Source of the DNA: Nocardia gamkensis NBRC 108242
GTDB lineage: Bacteria; Actinomycetota; Actinomycetes; Mycobacteriales; Mycobacteriaceae
Reading direction: 5' to 3'
DNA: 64,000 nt
Assembly: GCF_001612985.1 (NCBI RefSeq)
Contig: NZ_BDBM01000028.1
Location: forward strand, 1-64,000
Shown here: piece by piece, positions 53,773 to 61,057 of the stretch
How positions within the stretch are numbered: the stretch's first letter is position 1
Layout: every line of letters starts with the position of its first letter
Notes under the pieces: model-generated
Database searches by the model: none
Told to the model about the DNA's origin: nothing
What the model saw: the letters and a program-made list of their open reading frames with translations, nothing else
Translations under genes and position numbers: made by a program

Positions 53773-53787
53773 TGGACCGCTGGTCAA
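53773..53787. promoter_or_regulatory. TetR-type operator site 2
   Basis: TGGACCGCTGGTCAA is the inverted partner of site 1; extended over GTTGAC...GTCAAC the two arms agree in 14 of 16 bases. It lies 21 bases before the tetR start, fitting autorepression. Confidence 0.5.
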
Positions 53788-53808
53788 CTTGTCTAGAAGG
53801 CGGGTGCG

Positions 53809-54384
53809 ATGGGCGACGGACGGCCGAGAGAACGGGCGGACGCGGCGCGTAATCGACGGGCGATCCTGGAGGCCACCAGCGCGCTGCTCGCGGAGCACGG
53901 AGCCGAGGCGATCACCATGGACCGTGTCGCGGCGGCCGCCGGAGTGGGCAAGGGCACCATCTTCCATCGCTTCGGCAACCGCGCCGGGCTCTTGCACGAG
54001 ATGGTCGCCGAGAGCGCGCTCACGCTCATGGACGCGATCACCAACGGCCCACCGCCGCTGGGTCCCGGTGCGCCCGCCGATGCCCGCTTGATCGCCTACT
54101 TCGACGCGATGGCGCGGCTGGTGATCGACAATTCCGAGCTGATGGTCGCCTATCGCACCGAGCCGCCGCATCCGCGGACCGCCGAGTTCCACGCGTTCTG
54201 GGACAACCACGTCACCACGTTGCTGCGCGAAGCGCGTCCGGACCTGGACGCGGAAGTGGTCGGGCGGCTGCTGCTCGGCGCGTTGAGCGCCGAGTTGGTG
54301 CCTGCCATGGTCCGGGCCGGTGAGGCCGATCGGTTGCTGGCGGCGGTGCGGGAGTTGGTCGAGTCGGTGCTGCGCACGCCCTGA
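53809..54384 (+). CDS. TetR-family transcriptional regulator
   Basis: This 191-residue regulator has an N-terminal HTH (about 34-56, VAAAAGVGKGTIFHRFGNRAG) and a helical ligand-binding domain. It is divergent from the quinone reductase-like gene with two inverted operator-like sites between them, so it probably represses both genes. Ligand unknown. ATG with AAGGCGG upstream. Confidence 0.88.
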   Translation: MGDGRPRERADAARNRRAILEATSALLAEHGAEAITMDRVAAAAGVGKGTIFHRFGNRAGLLHEMVAESALTLMDAITNGPPPLGPGAPADARLIAYFDAMARLVIDNSELMVAYRTEPPHPRTAEFHAFWDNHVTTLLREARPDLDAEVVGRLLLGALSAELVPAMVRAGEADRLLAAVRELVESVLRTP

Positions 54385-54570
54385 CCGCTCAACCCTCCGC
54401 GTTGATCGCCCCGTGTGCCCGGGGCGGCGGCCGAGGACCGAGTCGGCGCGACGACAAGAGTTCGTCCGCGCCGGAACGGTACGGGTTCGGGTCGCAAAGG
54501 CCGTTCTCGGGATGCCCTATGTTCGATTCCGTGGTGCCGCAATGTCTTCCGGTCCGGGGCTATGCGGCGA

Positions 54571-55284
54571 TCAGTCCCGCGACAGGATGGCCTCGAAGCG
54601 TTCGTCCGCGCGGTCGAGCTGGTCGAGGATGTGCTGCCGGACGTGGTCGGCCAGCGGTGTGTCCGGGCGGGTGACCAGGTCGCGATAGACGTCGGTGAGC
54701 GGGCGGTATTTGGCGGCGAGCTTCGTCATCGCGGGACCGGTGGCGTAGAGGATGCCGACGCCGTTGTCGGTGAAATCGGAGAGTTTGATGACGCGGGCCC
54801 AGGGGTCCCGGTCCAGGTTGGCCGCGACGTGTTCGCGGTACTGCGCCTGCCGGTCGCGCGCAGGATCCGGTTCGGGATTGGTCACCGCGGCGACGAGATC
54901 GGCCACTCGCGCACCGAACCGATCGGTGAGGGCGTCCAGCGCGGCGTCGACGGCCGGGCCGGGGCGATCGGCGGCCAGTTCGGCGGCGTGGTCCTCGACC
55001 GAGTCGTGCAACAGCCCCGCCGCGACCACATCGGGATCCCGGACCTCGTAGTGGCTGATGATCCGAATCGTCACGCGCAGTAGGTGACTGAGGTACGGCT
55101 CGCGGCCGTACCGGTCGTCACGGTGCAGGTCGGCCGCGAGATCGAGCGCCGCGGCCAGGCGCTGCGTGTCCGGAAGTTCGGCGATTTCCAGTAGTAGTCG
55201 TTCCCGCAGCCCGGCTTCGCCGTAGACCTCGCTGATCGTGTGCAGCGGCATCACGGCCAAGACCCCCGCCCCTGGATTGCTCAT
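54571..55284 (-). CDS. HD-domain phosphohydrolase
   Basis: This 237-residue protein carries the HD metal pattern: His in YLSHLLRV, His-Asp in GLLHDSVEDH, and Asp in KLSDFTDN. The pattern resembles the hydrolase half of RelA/SpoT and small alarmone hydrolases, but synthetase motifs are absent. It may hydrolyse (p)ppGpp-like nucleotides; the substrate is not established by sequence. The preceding 186 bases hold no gene. Confidence 0.78.
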   Translation of the reverse strand: MSNPGAGVLAVMPLHTISEVYGEAGLRERLLLEIAELPDTQRLAAALDLAADLHRDDRYGREPYLSHLLRVTIRIISHYEVRDPDVVAAGLLHDSVEDHAAELAADRPGPAVDAALDALTDRFGARVADLVAAVTNPEPDPARDRQAQYREHVAANLDRDPWARVIKLSDFTDNGVGILYATGPAMTKLAAKYRPLTDVYRDLVTRPDTPLADHVRQHILDQLDRADERFEAILSRD

Positions 55285-55343
55285 GTTGCCAGGCTAACCG
55301 GACATGGCGACACGTGACGGGCGACGGAGCGCCCGGGGCCCGC

Positions 55344-55970
55344 TCAACGGACGCCGCGTGGGCGGTACTGAATGCTGATCCGCGGACCGGTGGGTTTGCG
55401 TGTCTTCGGCACCGCATGTTCCCAGGTGCGCTGGCACGAGCCGCCCATCACGAGTAGATCGCCGTGGCCGACAGCGTATTTGATGCTCGCGCCGCCGCCG
55501 CGCGGCCGCAGCAGCAGCGCCCGCGGCGCCCCGATCGACACGATCGCGACCATGGTGTCGTGTGTGGCCCCGCGGCCGATGTCGTCGCCGTGCCAGGCGA
55601 CGCTGTCGCGTCCGTCCCGGTAGTAGCACAGGCCCGCGGTGCGGAACGGCTCGCCGAGTTCGTGCCGGTAGTGCTCGCTCAATGCCGTGCGGGCGTCGGC
55701 CAATGCCGGGTCCGGCAGCGGTTCGTGCTCGGAATAGAACCGCAGCAGCCGGGGCACGTCTACCACGCGGTCGTACATCGGCCTGCGCTCGGCTCTCCAC
55801 GGCACCCGGTCGACGAGCCGGTCGAACAGCGCGTCCGCGCCCGAGAGCCATCCGGGCAGCAGGTCCACCCAGGCCCCGTGGTCGAGCACGGTACGGCGGA
55901 TATCGCGCAGCGGCGCGAATTCGGTGTCGCCGAATCCGTCGAGCAGCGATCCCTGCAGCGGTGTGGACAT
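55344..55970 (-). CDS. alkB: AlkB-like 2-oxoglutarate/Fe(II)-dependent dioxygenase
   Basis: This 208-residue protein has the 2OG-Fe(II) dioxygenase ligands: His127 and Asp129 in WHGDD, His185 in WEHAVPK, and Arg197 in RISIQYRPR binding 2-oxoglutarate. It would demethylate alkylated bases (1-meA, 3-meC) in DNA. It lies 60 bases after the HD-domain gene and on the same strand. An SOS-box-like site is 21 bases before the start. Confidence 0.85.
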   Translation of the reverse strand: MSTPLQGSLLDGFGDTEFAPLRDIRRTVLDHGAWVDLLPGWLSGADALFDRLVDRVPWRAERRPMYDRVVDVPRLLRFYSEHEPLPDPALADARTALSEHYRHELGEPFRTAGLCYYRDGRDSVAWHGDDIGRGATHDTMVAIVSIGAPRALLLRPRGGGASIKYAVGHGDLLVMGGSCQRTWEHAVPKTRKPTGPRISIQYRPRGVR

Positions 55971-55990
55971 GCGGCCGAGCGTACCGCTGA

Positions 55991-56006
55991 TCGAACATAT
56001 GTGCTA
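55991..56006 (-). promoter_or_regulatory. Degenerate SOS-box-like site upstream of alkB
   Basis: TCGAACATATGTGCTA matches the LexA consensus TCGAAC-N4-GTTCGA in 10 of 12 positions. It lies 21 bases before the alkB start. Mismatches are in the distal arm. Confidence 0.4.
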
Positions 56007-56320
56007 GCGGTTTTCAGCCACGGTTGCGGAGCGTCGTGTTGCGGATCTCGCCCGTAGCTCGCCGGGTCCGGATGGCGGAACACTTGCCGGGCCTGGGACG
56101 ATCCGGTGGCGCCGCTCGGTCGCCCGGCGGGTCTGGGCGGCCGGGATCTCGGACTGCTTCTCGCGGCCGTCGGTAGCCGCGACCGCGTCGCCTGCGGCGG
56201 TCAGTGGCCCCGCTCACACCGTGATATGCCTGGTGAAAGCGGGGCTGACGGCGCTGATACGCTGCTTGCCGTAAGACATCCTTTAACGGACCGTCCGGTG
56301 AGGCGGGGAAGGAGGTCGGC
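56007..56320. other. Leader region of the pyr operon
   Basis: Apart from the alkB promoter side, this 314-base stretch contains no supported gene and should carry the pyr promoter. A PyrR-binding-loop-like segment occupies the last 35 bases before the pyrR ATG. Confidence 0.4.
56285..56317 (+). promoter_or_regulatory. pyrR: Putative PyrR-binding translational operator
   Basis: The segment holds GTCCGGTGAGGCGGGGAAGG, overlapping the AAGGAGG ribosome site of pyrR. GACC (56289-56292) can pair with GGTC (56314-56317). Mycobacterial pyrR mRNAs are known to be repressed by PyrR binding around the ribosome site, and this resembles that arrangement. Regulation is inferred. Confidence 0.5.
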
Positions 56321-56953
56321 ATGGCCGTGCCCGAAGAGCGGGCCGCCAAGTCCGGCGCTGCCGAGACATCGCAGCGACATACCCCGGAGTGGGTGGCGGC
56401 GGGGCGAGAGCTGTTGTCGGCTTCGGATGTCGGGCGGACCGTCGCGCGCATCGCGCATCAGATCATCGAGAAGACCGCGCTGGACGCGGGTGAGCCGGAC
56501 GCGCCGCGGCTGGTGCTGATCGGCATCCCCACCAGGGGAACCACCCTGGCGGCGCGGCTCACCGAGAAAATCGAGGAATTCTCCGGCGTCCGTCCGGCTC
56601 TGGGCTCGCTGGACATCACCCTCTACCGCGACGATCTGCGCAGCCGTCCGCACCGGCCGCTGGAACGCACCTCTGTTCCGGAAGGAGGCATCGAGGACGC
56701 GCTGGTGGTTCTGGTCGACGACGTCCTGTTCTCCGGTCGCACCGTCCGCTCCGCGCTCGACGGTCTGCGCGACCTGGGCCGCCCGCGCGCGGTGCAGCTG
56801 GCGGTGCTGATCGACCGCGGTCACCGGGAACTGCCGATCCGCGCCGATTACGTGGGCAAGAACGTACCGACCAGCCGGTCCGAGGACATCTCGGTCCTGC
56901 TGTCCGAGCACGACGGCCGCGACGGCGTCTACCTGCACCAGGAGGAGGCGTGA
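56321..56953 (+). CDS. pyrR: PyrR bifunctional pyr operon regulator/uracil phosphoribosyltransferase
   Basis: This 210-residue protein has the PRPP loop VVLVDDVLFSGRTVRSAL and LIGIPTRGTTLA. PyrR senses UMP/UTP and binds pyr mRNA; it also has weak uracil phosphoribosyltransferase activity. The N-terminal 25 residues are a polar extension. ATG with AAGGAGG. First gene of pyrR-pyrB-pyrC-carA-carB. Its stop overlaps a 14-codon mini-ORF (TGATG). Confidence 0.93.
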   Translation: MAVPEERAAKSGAAETSQRHTPEWVAAGRELLSASDVGRTVARIAHQIIEKTALDAGEPDAPRLVLIGIPTRGTTLAARLTEKIEEFSGVRPALGSLDITLYRDDLRSRPHRPLERTSVPEGGIEDALVVLVDDVLFSGRTVRSALDGLRDLGRPRAVQLAVLIDRGHRELPIRADYVGKNVPTSRSEDISVLLSEHDGRDGVYLHQEEA

Positions 56954-56997
56954 TGGAACTGCCCCACGCCGGCTCGCGGCAGGAGGCATGCGCGTGA
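56953..56997 (+). CDS. Mini-ORF bridging pyrR and pyrB
   Basis: ATG at 56953 overlaps the pyrR stop (TGATG) and TGA at 56995-56997 overlaps the pyrB start (GTGA). It encodes 14 residues (MELPHAGSRQEACA) and has GAGGAGG six bases upstream. It may only keep ribosomes moving from pyrR to pyrB. Translation is not demonstrated. Confidence 0.35.
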   Translation: MELPHAGSRQEACA

Positions 56998-57953
56998 GGC
57001 ATCTGCTGTCGGTCGCCGCGCTGGATCGCGCCGCCGCGACCGAACTGCTCGACGAGGCCGAGCGGTTCGAACAGGCCCTGCTCGGCCGCGAGGTGCACAA
57101 ACTGCCCACGCTGCGCGGGCGCACCGTGATGACGGTCTTCTTCGAGAACTCCACCCGGACCCGGGTCTCGTTCGAGGTGGCGGGCAAGTGGATGAGCGCG
57201 GACGTGATCAACGTCAGCGCGAGCAGTTCCTCGGTCGCCAAGGGTGAGTCTTTGCGCGACACCGCGCTGACCTTGCACGCCGCGGGCGCCGACGCGTTGA
57301 TCGTGCGACACCCGGCGTCCGGCGCCGCCCACCAGATCGCCCGCTGGATGGACGAGTGGGCGGTCTCGGCAGGACGCGCCTCCGGCCCGGCGGTCGTCAA
57401 CGCGGGTGACGGAACACACGAGCACCCGACCCAGGCCCTGCTGGACGCGTTGACGCTGCGGCAGCGGCTGGGCGATATCGAGGGCAAGCGGGTCGTCATC
57501 GTCGGCGACATCCTGCACAGCCGGGTCGCGCGGTCCAACGTCTTCCTGCTGGCCACGCTCGGCGCGGAGGTCGTGCTGGTCGCCCCGCGCACGCTGCTTC
57601 CGGTCGGCGTGGAGAGCTGGCCCGCCCGCGTCTCGCACCATTTGGACGCCGAACTGATCGGCGCCGACGCGGTGCTGATGCTGCGCGTGCAGGCCGAGCG
57701 GATGAACGGCGGGTTCTTCCCGTCGGCGCGCGAGTACTCGATCACCTACGGGTTGTCCGAACGCAGGCTGGCCCTGCTGGAGGACCACGCCGTCGTGCTG
57801 CACCCCGGACCGATGCTGCGCGGCATGGAGATCGCGTCCTCGGTCGCGGACTCGCCGAAAGCCGCGGTGCTGCAACAGGTCACCAACGGCGTGCACCTGC
57901 GGATGGCGGTCTTGTTCCGCCTGCTCGTCGGGACACAGGAGGTACTGGCATGA
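56994..57953 (+). CDS. pyrB: Aspartate carbamoyltransferase catalytic subunit
   Basis: From GTG 56994 the product is 319 residues (ATG 56988 adds two). GGAGG seven bases before the GTG favours the shorter form. Carbamoyl-phosphate motif STRTRVSFEVAGKWM and aspartate-site HPTQALLDALTLRQRLG are present. It makes N-carbamoylaspartate from aspartate and carbamoyl phosphate. No pyrI regulatory subunit is present, usual for actinobacteria. Its stop overlaps the ATG of the next small ORF (ATGA). Confidence 0.94.
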   Translation: MRHLLSVAALDRAAATELLDEAERFEQALLGREVHKLPTLRGRTVMTVFFENSTRTRVSFEVAGKWMSADVINVSASSSSVAKGESLRDTALTLHAAGADALIVRHPASGAAHQIARWMDEWAVSAGRASGPAVVNAGDGTHEHPTQALLDALTLRQRLGDIEGKRVVIVGDILHSRVARSNVFLLATLGAEVVLVAPRTLLPVGVESWPARVSHHLDAELIGADAVLMLRVQAERMNGGFFPSAREYSITYGLSERRLALLEDHAVVLHPGPMLRGMEIASSVADSPKAAVLQQVTNGVHLRMAVLFRLLVGTQEVLA

Positions 57954-58083
57954 GCGGTCAGGCTCGGAGGAGGCAGCGCAGCGTGACCACGCAGGGCCCC
58001 GCTCATGCCGACGACAAACACAGCATGAGCGGTCAGGCCCGGAGGAGGCAGCGCAGCGTGACCACGCAGGGCCCCGCTCATGC
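57948..58083. repeat. Two 61-bp palindrome-ended repeats between pyrB and pyrC
   Basis: Copies at 57948-58008 and 58023-58083 begin GCATGAGCGG and end CCGCTCATGC, perfect 10-bp inverted ends. The two copies differ at one base (T/C at 57965/58040). The sequence GCATGAGCGG recurs at 58097 at the pyrC start. This looks like a small mobile or amplified palindromic element. Confidence 0.9.
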
Positions 58084-58102
58084 CGGAGAGGACGCAGCAT
58101 GA
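57950..58102 (+). CDS. 50-codon repeat ORF overlapping both pyrB and pyrC
   Basis: ATG overlaps the pyrB stop (ATGA) with AGGAGG seven bases upstream; TGA overlaps the pyrC start (ATGA). It encodes 50 residues made of a 25-residue unit twice, each beginning MSGQARRRQRSVTTQGPAHA. Composition is basic and not like a known domain. It may couple pyrB and pyrC translation or be passive repeat sequence. Translation not demonstrated. Confidence 0.5.
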   Translation: MSGQARRRQRSVTTQGPAHADDKHSMSGQARRRQRSVTTQGPAHAGEDAA

Positions 58103-59427
58103 GCGGAAACAACGACACCGCTGTCTTGATCAAGGGTGCGCTGCTGTACGGCGAAGGCGAACCGGTCGACGTGCTCGTCGCCGATGGGGAGATCCGCCGG
58201 ATCGGCACCGATCTGGACGCGGTCGACGCCGAGATCATCGACGCGCGGGGGCAGGTTCTGCTGCCCGGCTTCGTCGATCTGCACACCCATCTGCGTGAAC
58301 CGGGCCGCGAGGACACGGAGACCATCGAATCCGGATCCGCCGCCGCCGCGCTCGGCGGCTACACCGCGGTGTTCGCGATGGCCAATACCGCTCCGGTCGC
58401 CGACTCGGTGGTCGTGACCGACCACGTATGGCGGCGCGGCCGGGAGGTGGGCCTGGTCGATGTGTATCCGGTCGGCGCGGTCACCGTCGGCTTGGAGGGC
58501 AAGCAGCTCGCCGAGATGGGGACGATGGCCGCGGGCGTCGGCGCGGTGCGCATGTTCTCCGACGACGGCCATTGTGTCTACGACCCGCTGATCATGCGTC
58601 GCGCCCTGGAGTACGCGAATTCGCTCGGGGTGCTGATCGCCCAGCACGCGGAGGAGCCGAGGCTCACCCAGGGCGCCATCGCGCACGAGGGACCGACCGC
58701 GGCCCGGCTCGGGTTGGCGGGCTGGCCGCGCGCCGCGGAGGAGTCCATCGTCGCGCGCGACGCCCTGCTGGCACGGGACGCCGGCGCCCGAGTGCACATC
58801 TGCCACGCCTCCACCGCGGGCACCGTGGAACTGGTGCGGTGGGCGAAGTCCCAGGGCATCTCCATCACCGCCGAGGTCACCCCGCACCACCTGCTGCTGG
58901 ACGACTCCCGGCTGGAGACCTACGACGCGGTCAACAAGGTCAACCCGCCGCTGCGCGAGGCGTCCGACGCCGCCGCGCTGCGGCAGGCGCTGGCCGAGGG
59001 CATCATCGACTGCGTCGCCACCGACCACGCTCCGCACGCCGAGCAGGACAAGTGCTGCGAGTTCGCCGCTGCCCGGCCCGGCATGCTGGGACTGGAGACG
59101 GCGCTGTCGATCATCGTGCAGACCATGGTCGAGCCGGGGCTGCTGGACTGGCGCGGCGTCGCCCGCGTGATGAGCGAGCGCCCGGCCGCGATCGTGGGTC
59201 TGGACGAGCACGGCAGGCCGCTCGAGGTCGGTGAGCCGGCGAACTTGACGCTGGTCGACCCGAAGGCGAGCTGGACGGTGCGCGGGAAGGAACTGGCCAG
59301 CATCTCGAACAACACGCCGTTCGAGGCGATGACCTTCCCGGCGCGGGTGACGGCGACGCTGCTGCGCGGCCGGGTCACCGCCCGCGACGGCAAGGCGCTG
59401 GGCGCAGCTCTTCGAGGAGGTTCGTAG
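58099..59427 (+). CDS. pyrC: Dihydroorotase
   Basis: This 442-residue class I dihydroorotase has the metal motif DLHTHLREPG, HICHASTAG and VTPHHLLLDD, and ATDHAPHAE near the C-terminus. It cyclises carbamoylaspartate. GGAGAGGA lies six bases upstream of ATG. The ORF at the pyrB junction overlaps its start. The stop overlaps the next gene by one base (TAGTG). Confidence 0.94.
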   Translation: MSGNNDTAVLIKGALLYGEGEPVDVLVADGEIRRIGTDLDAVDAEIIDARGQVLLPGFVDLHTHLREPGREDTETIESGSAAAALGGYTAVFAMANTAPVADSVVVTDHVWRRGREVGLVDVYPVGAVTVGLEGKQLAEMGTMAAGVGAVRMFSDDGHCVYDPLIMRRALEYANSLGVLIAQHAEEPRLTQGAIAHEGPTAARLGLAGWPRAAEESIVARDALLARDAGARVHICHASTAGTVELVRWAKSQGISITAEVTPHHLLLDDSRLETYDAVNKVNPPLREASDAAALRQALAEGIIDCVATDHAPHAEQDKCCEFAAARPGMLGLETALSIIVQTMVEPGLLDWRGVARVMSERPAAIVGLDEHGRPLEVGEPANLTLVDPKASWTVRGKELASISNNTPFEAMTFPARVTATLLRGRVTARDGKALGAALRGGS

Positions 59428-59948
59428 TGGAGAGAACGCTCTGGGTCGCCGGGCTGCTGATCCTGTTCGCGGTCTGCCTCTGGCTGATGTACCGGGGGTG
59501 GCGCAACCGCGCGGCACGTCAGGCGGAGCGCATCGGCGCGCTGCCCGCCGTGCCCGCCGAGCTCGGCGCGCAGGTGCTGGAGCCGACTACCGGCCTGTAC
59601 CTGGGCAGCACGATCGCGCCCAGCTGGCAGGACCGGATCACGGTGGGCGACCTGGGTTTCCGGGCCACCGCGGAACTCACGCGGTTCGAACGGGGGATTC
59701 TGCTCGAGCGCGACGGCGCGACGGTGATCTGGATTCCGCAGGAATCCATCACGGCGGTGCGCACCGAACGCGGCCACGCGGGCAAAGTGATGACGGAAGA
59801 TGGTGTGCTGGTCATTCGCTGGAAGCTGCCGACCGGAACCGAGATCGATACGGGTTTCCGCGGCGACGACAAGTCGGTCTACCCGGCTTGGCGCCGGCTT
59901 CCTACGGCGGATCAGAGCGGGACGATGACGGGAGATGACGAGGGATGA
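59427..59948 (+). CDS. Membrane protein of the pyr operon (Rv1382-like)
   Basis: This 173-residue protein has one N-terminal helix (about 4-22, LWVAGLLILFAVCLWLM) and a cytoplasmic or extracytoplasmic beta-rich PH-like region. It sits between pyrC and carA, as the similar protein does in mycobacteria. GTG overlaps the pyrC stop, and its own stop overlaps carA (ATGA). Function unknown, though its conserved place suggests a link to pyrimidine synthesis. Confidence 0.78.
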   Translation: MERTLWVAGLLILFAVCLWLMYRGWRNRAARQAERIGALPAVPAELGAQVLEPTTGLYLGSTIAPSWQDRITVGDLGFRATAELTRFERGILLERDGATVIWIPQESITAVRTERGHAGKVMTEDGVLVIRWKLPTGTEIDTGFRGDDKSVYPAWRRLPTADQSGTMTGDDEG

Positions 59949-61057
59949 CAGGAGAAGCGGCATTCGTGCTGGAGGACGGCCGGGTGTTTCGCGGCCGGGC
60001 CTACGGCGCCGTGGGCCAGACGCTCGGTGAGGCGGTGTTCTGCACCGCGATGACCGGGTACCAGGAGACCCTCACCGACCCGTCCTACCACCGGCAGATC
60101 GTGGTGGCCACCGCACCGCAGATCGGCAACACCGGCTGGAACGACGAGGACGACGAGTCCACCAAGATCTGGGTCGCCGGGTACGCGGTGCGCGACCCCG
60201 CGCGGCGCGCGTCCAACTGGCGCGCCACCACGACGCTGCCGGACGAACTGGAGCGGCAGCGGATCGTCGGCATCGCGGGCATCGACACCCGGGCGCTGGT
60301 GCGGCACCTGCGCACCCGCGGTTCGATGAAGGCGGGCATCTTCTCCGGTGACGCGCTCGCCGCCCCCGACGAGCTGGTGGCCCGGGTGACCGGGCAGCCA
60401 TCCATGCTGGGCGCCGACCTCGCGGGCGAGGTGACCACCGACGCGCTCTACACGATCGAGCCCGACGGCGAGCACCGTCGCACGGTCGTCGCGGTCGACC
60501 TCGGGATCAAGACCAATACCCCGCGCATGTTCGCGCAGCGCGGCATGCGGGTGCACGTGGTGTCCTCGTCCACCACGCTGGATCAGATCCTCGAACTGAA
60601 GCCGGACGGGGTCTTCCTGTCCAACGGTCCGGGCGACCCGGCCACCGCCGACACCGCGGTCGAGCTGACCCGCGGCGTGCTGGGCGCGGGCCTGCCGCTG
60701 TTCGGCATCTGCTTCGGCAACCAGATCCTCGGCCGCGCGCTCGGCCGGGGCACCTACAAGATGAAGTTCGGTCACCGCGGCATCAACATCCCGGTGGTGG
60801 AGCACGAGACCGGCCGGATCTCGATCACGGCGCAGAACCACGGGTTCGCGCTGGAGGGTGAGCGGGGCGAGCGGTTCGACACGCCCTTCGGCACGGCCGA
60901 GGTGAGTCACGTCTGCGCCAACGACGGCACGGTCGAAGGCGTCCGGCTGGTCGACGGCCGCGCCTTCTCCGTGCAGTACCACCCGGAGGCCGCCGCCGGA
61001 CCCCACGACGCCGCATATCTGTTCGACCGTTTCGCCGGTCTCATGGAAGGAGCCTGA
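59945..61057 (+). CDS. carA: Carbamoyl phosphate synthase small subunit (glutaminase)
   Basis: This 370-residue protein has an N-terminal CarA domain (FVLEDGRVFRGRAYGA) and a glutamine amidotransferase domain with the catalytic Cys in GICFGNQILG and the His/Glu in YHPEA. It supplies ammonia to CarB. ATG overlaps the upstream stop (ATGA); its stop overlaps carB (TGATG), with AAGGAG upstream. Confidence 0.95.
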   Translation: MTGEAAFVLEDGRVFRGRAYGAVGQTLGEAVFCTAMTGYQETLTDPSYHRQIVVATAPQIGNTGWNDEDDESTKIWVAGYAVRDPARRASNWRATTTLPDELERQRIVGIAGIDTRALVRHLRTRGSMKAGIFSGDALAAPDELVARVTGQPSMLGADLAGEVTTDALYTIEPDGEHRRTVVAVDLGIKTNTPRMFAQRGMRVHVVSSSTTLDQILELKPDGVFLSNGPGDPATADTAVELTRGVLGAGLPLFGICFGNQILGRALGRGTYKMKFGHRGINIPVVEHETGRISITAQNHGFALEGERGERFDTPFGTAEVSHVCANDGTVEGVRLVDGRAFSVQYHPEAAAGPHDAAYLFDRFAGLMEGA

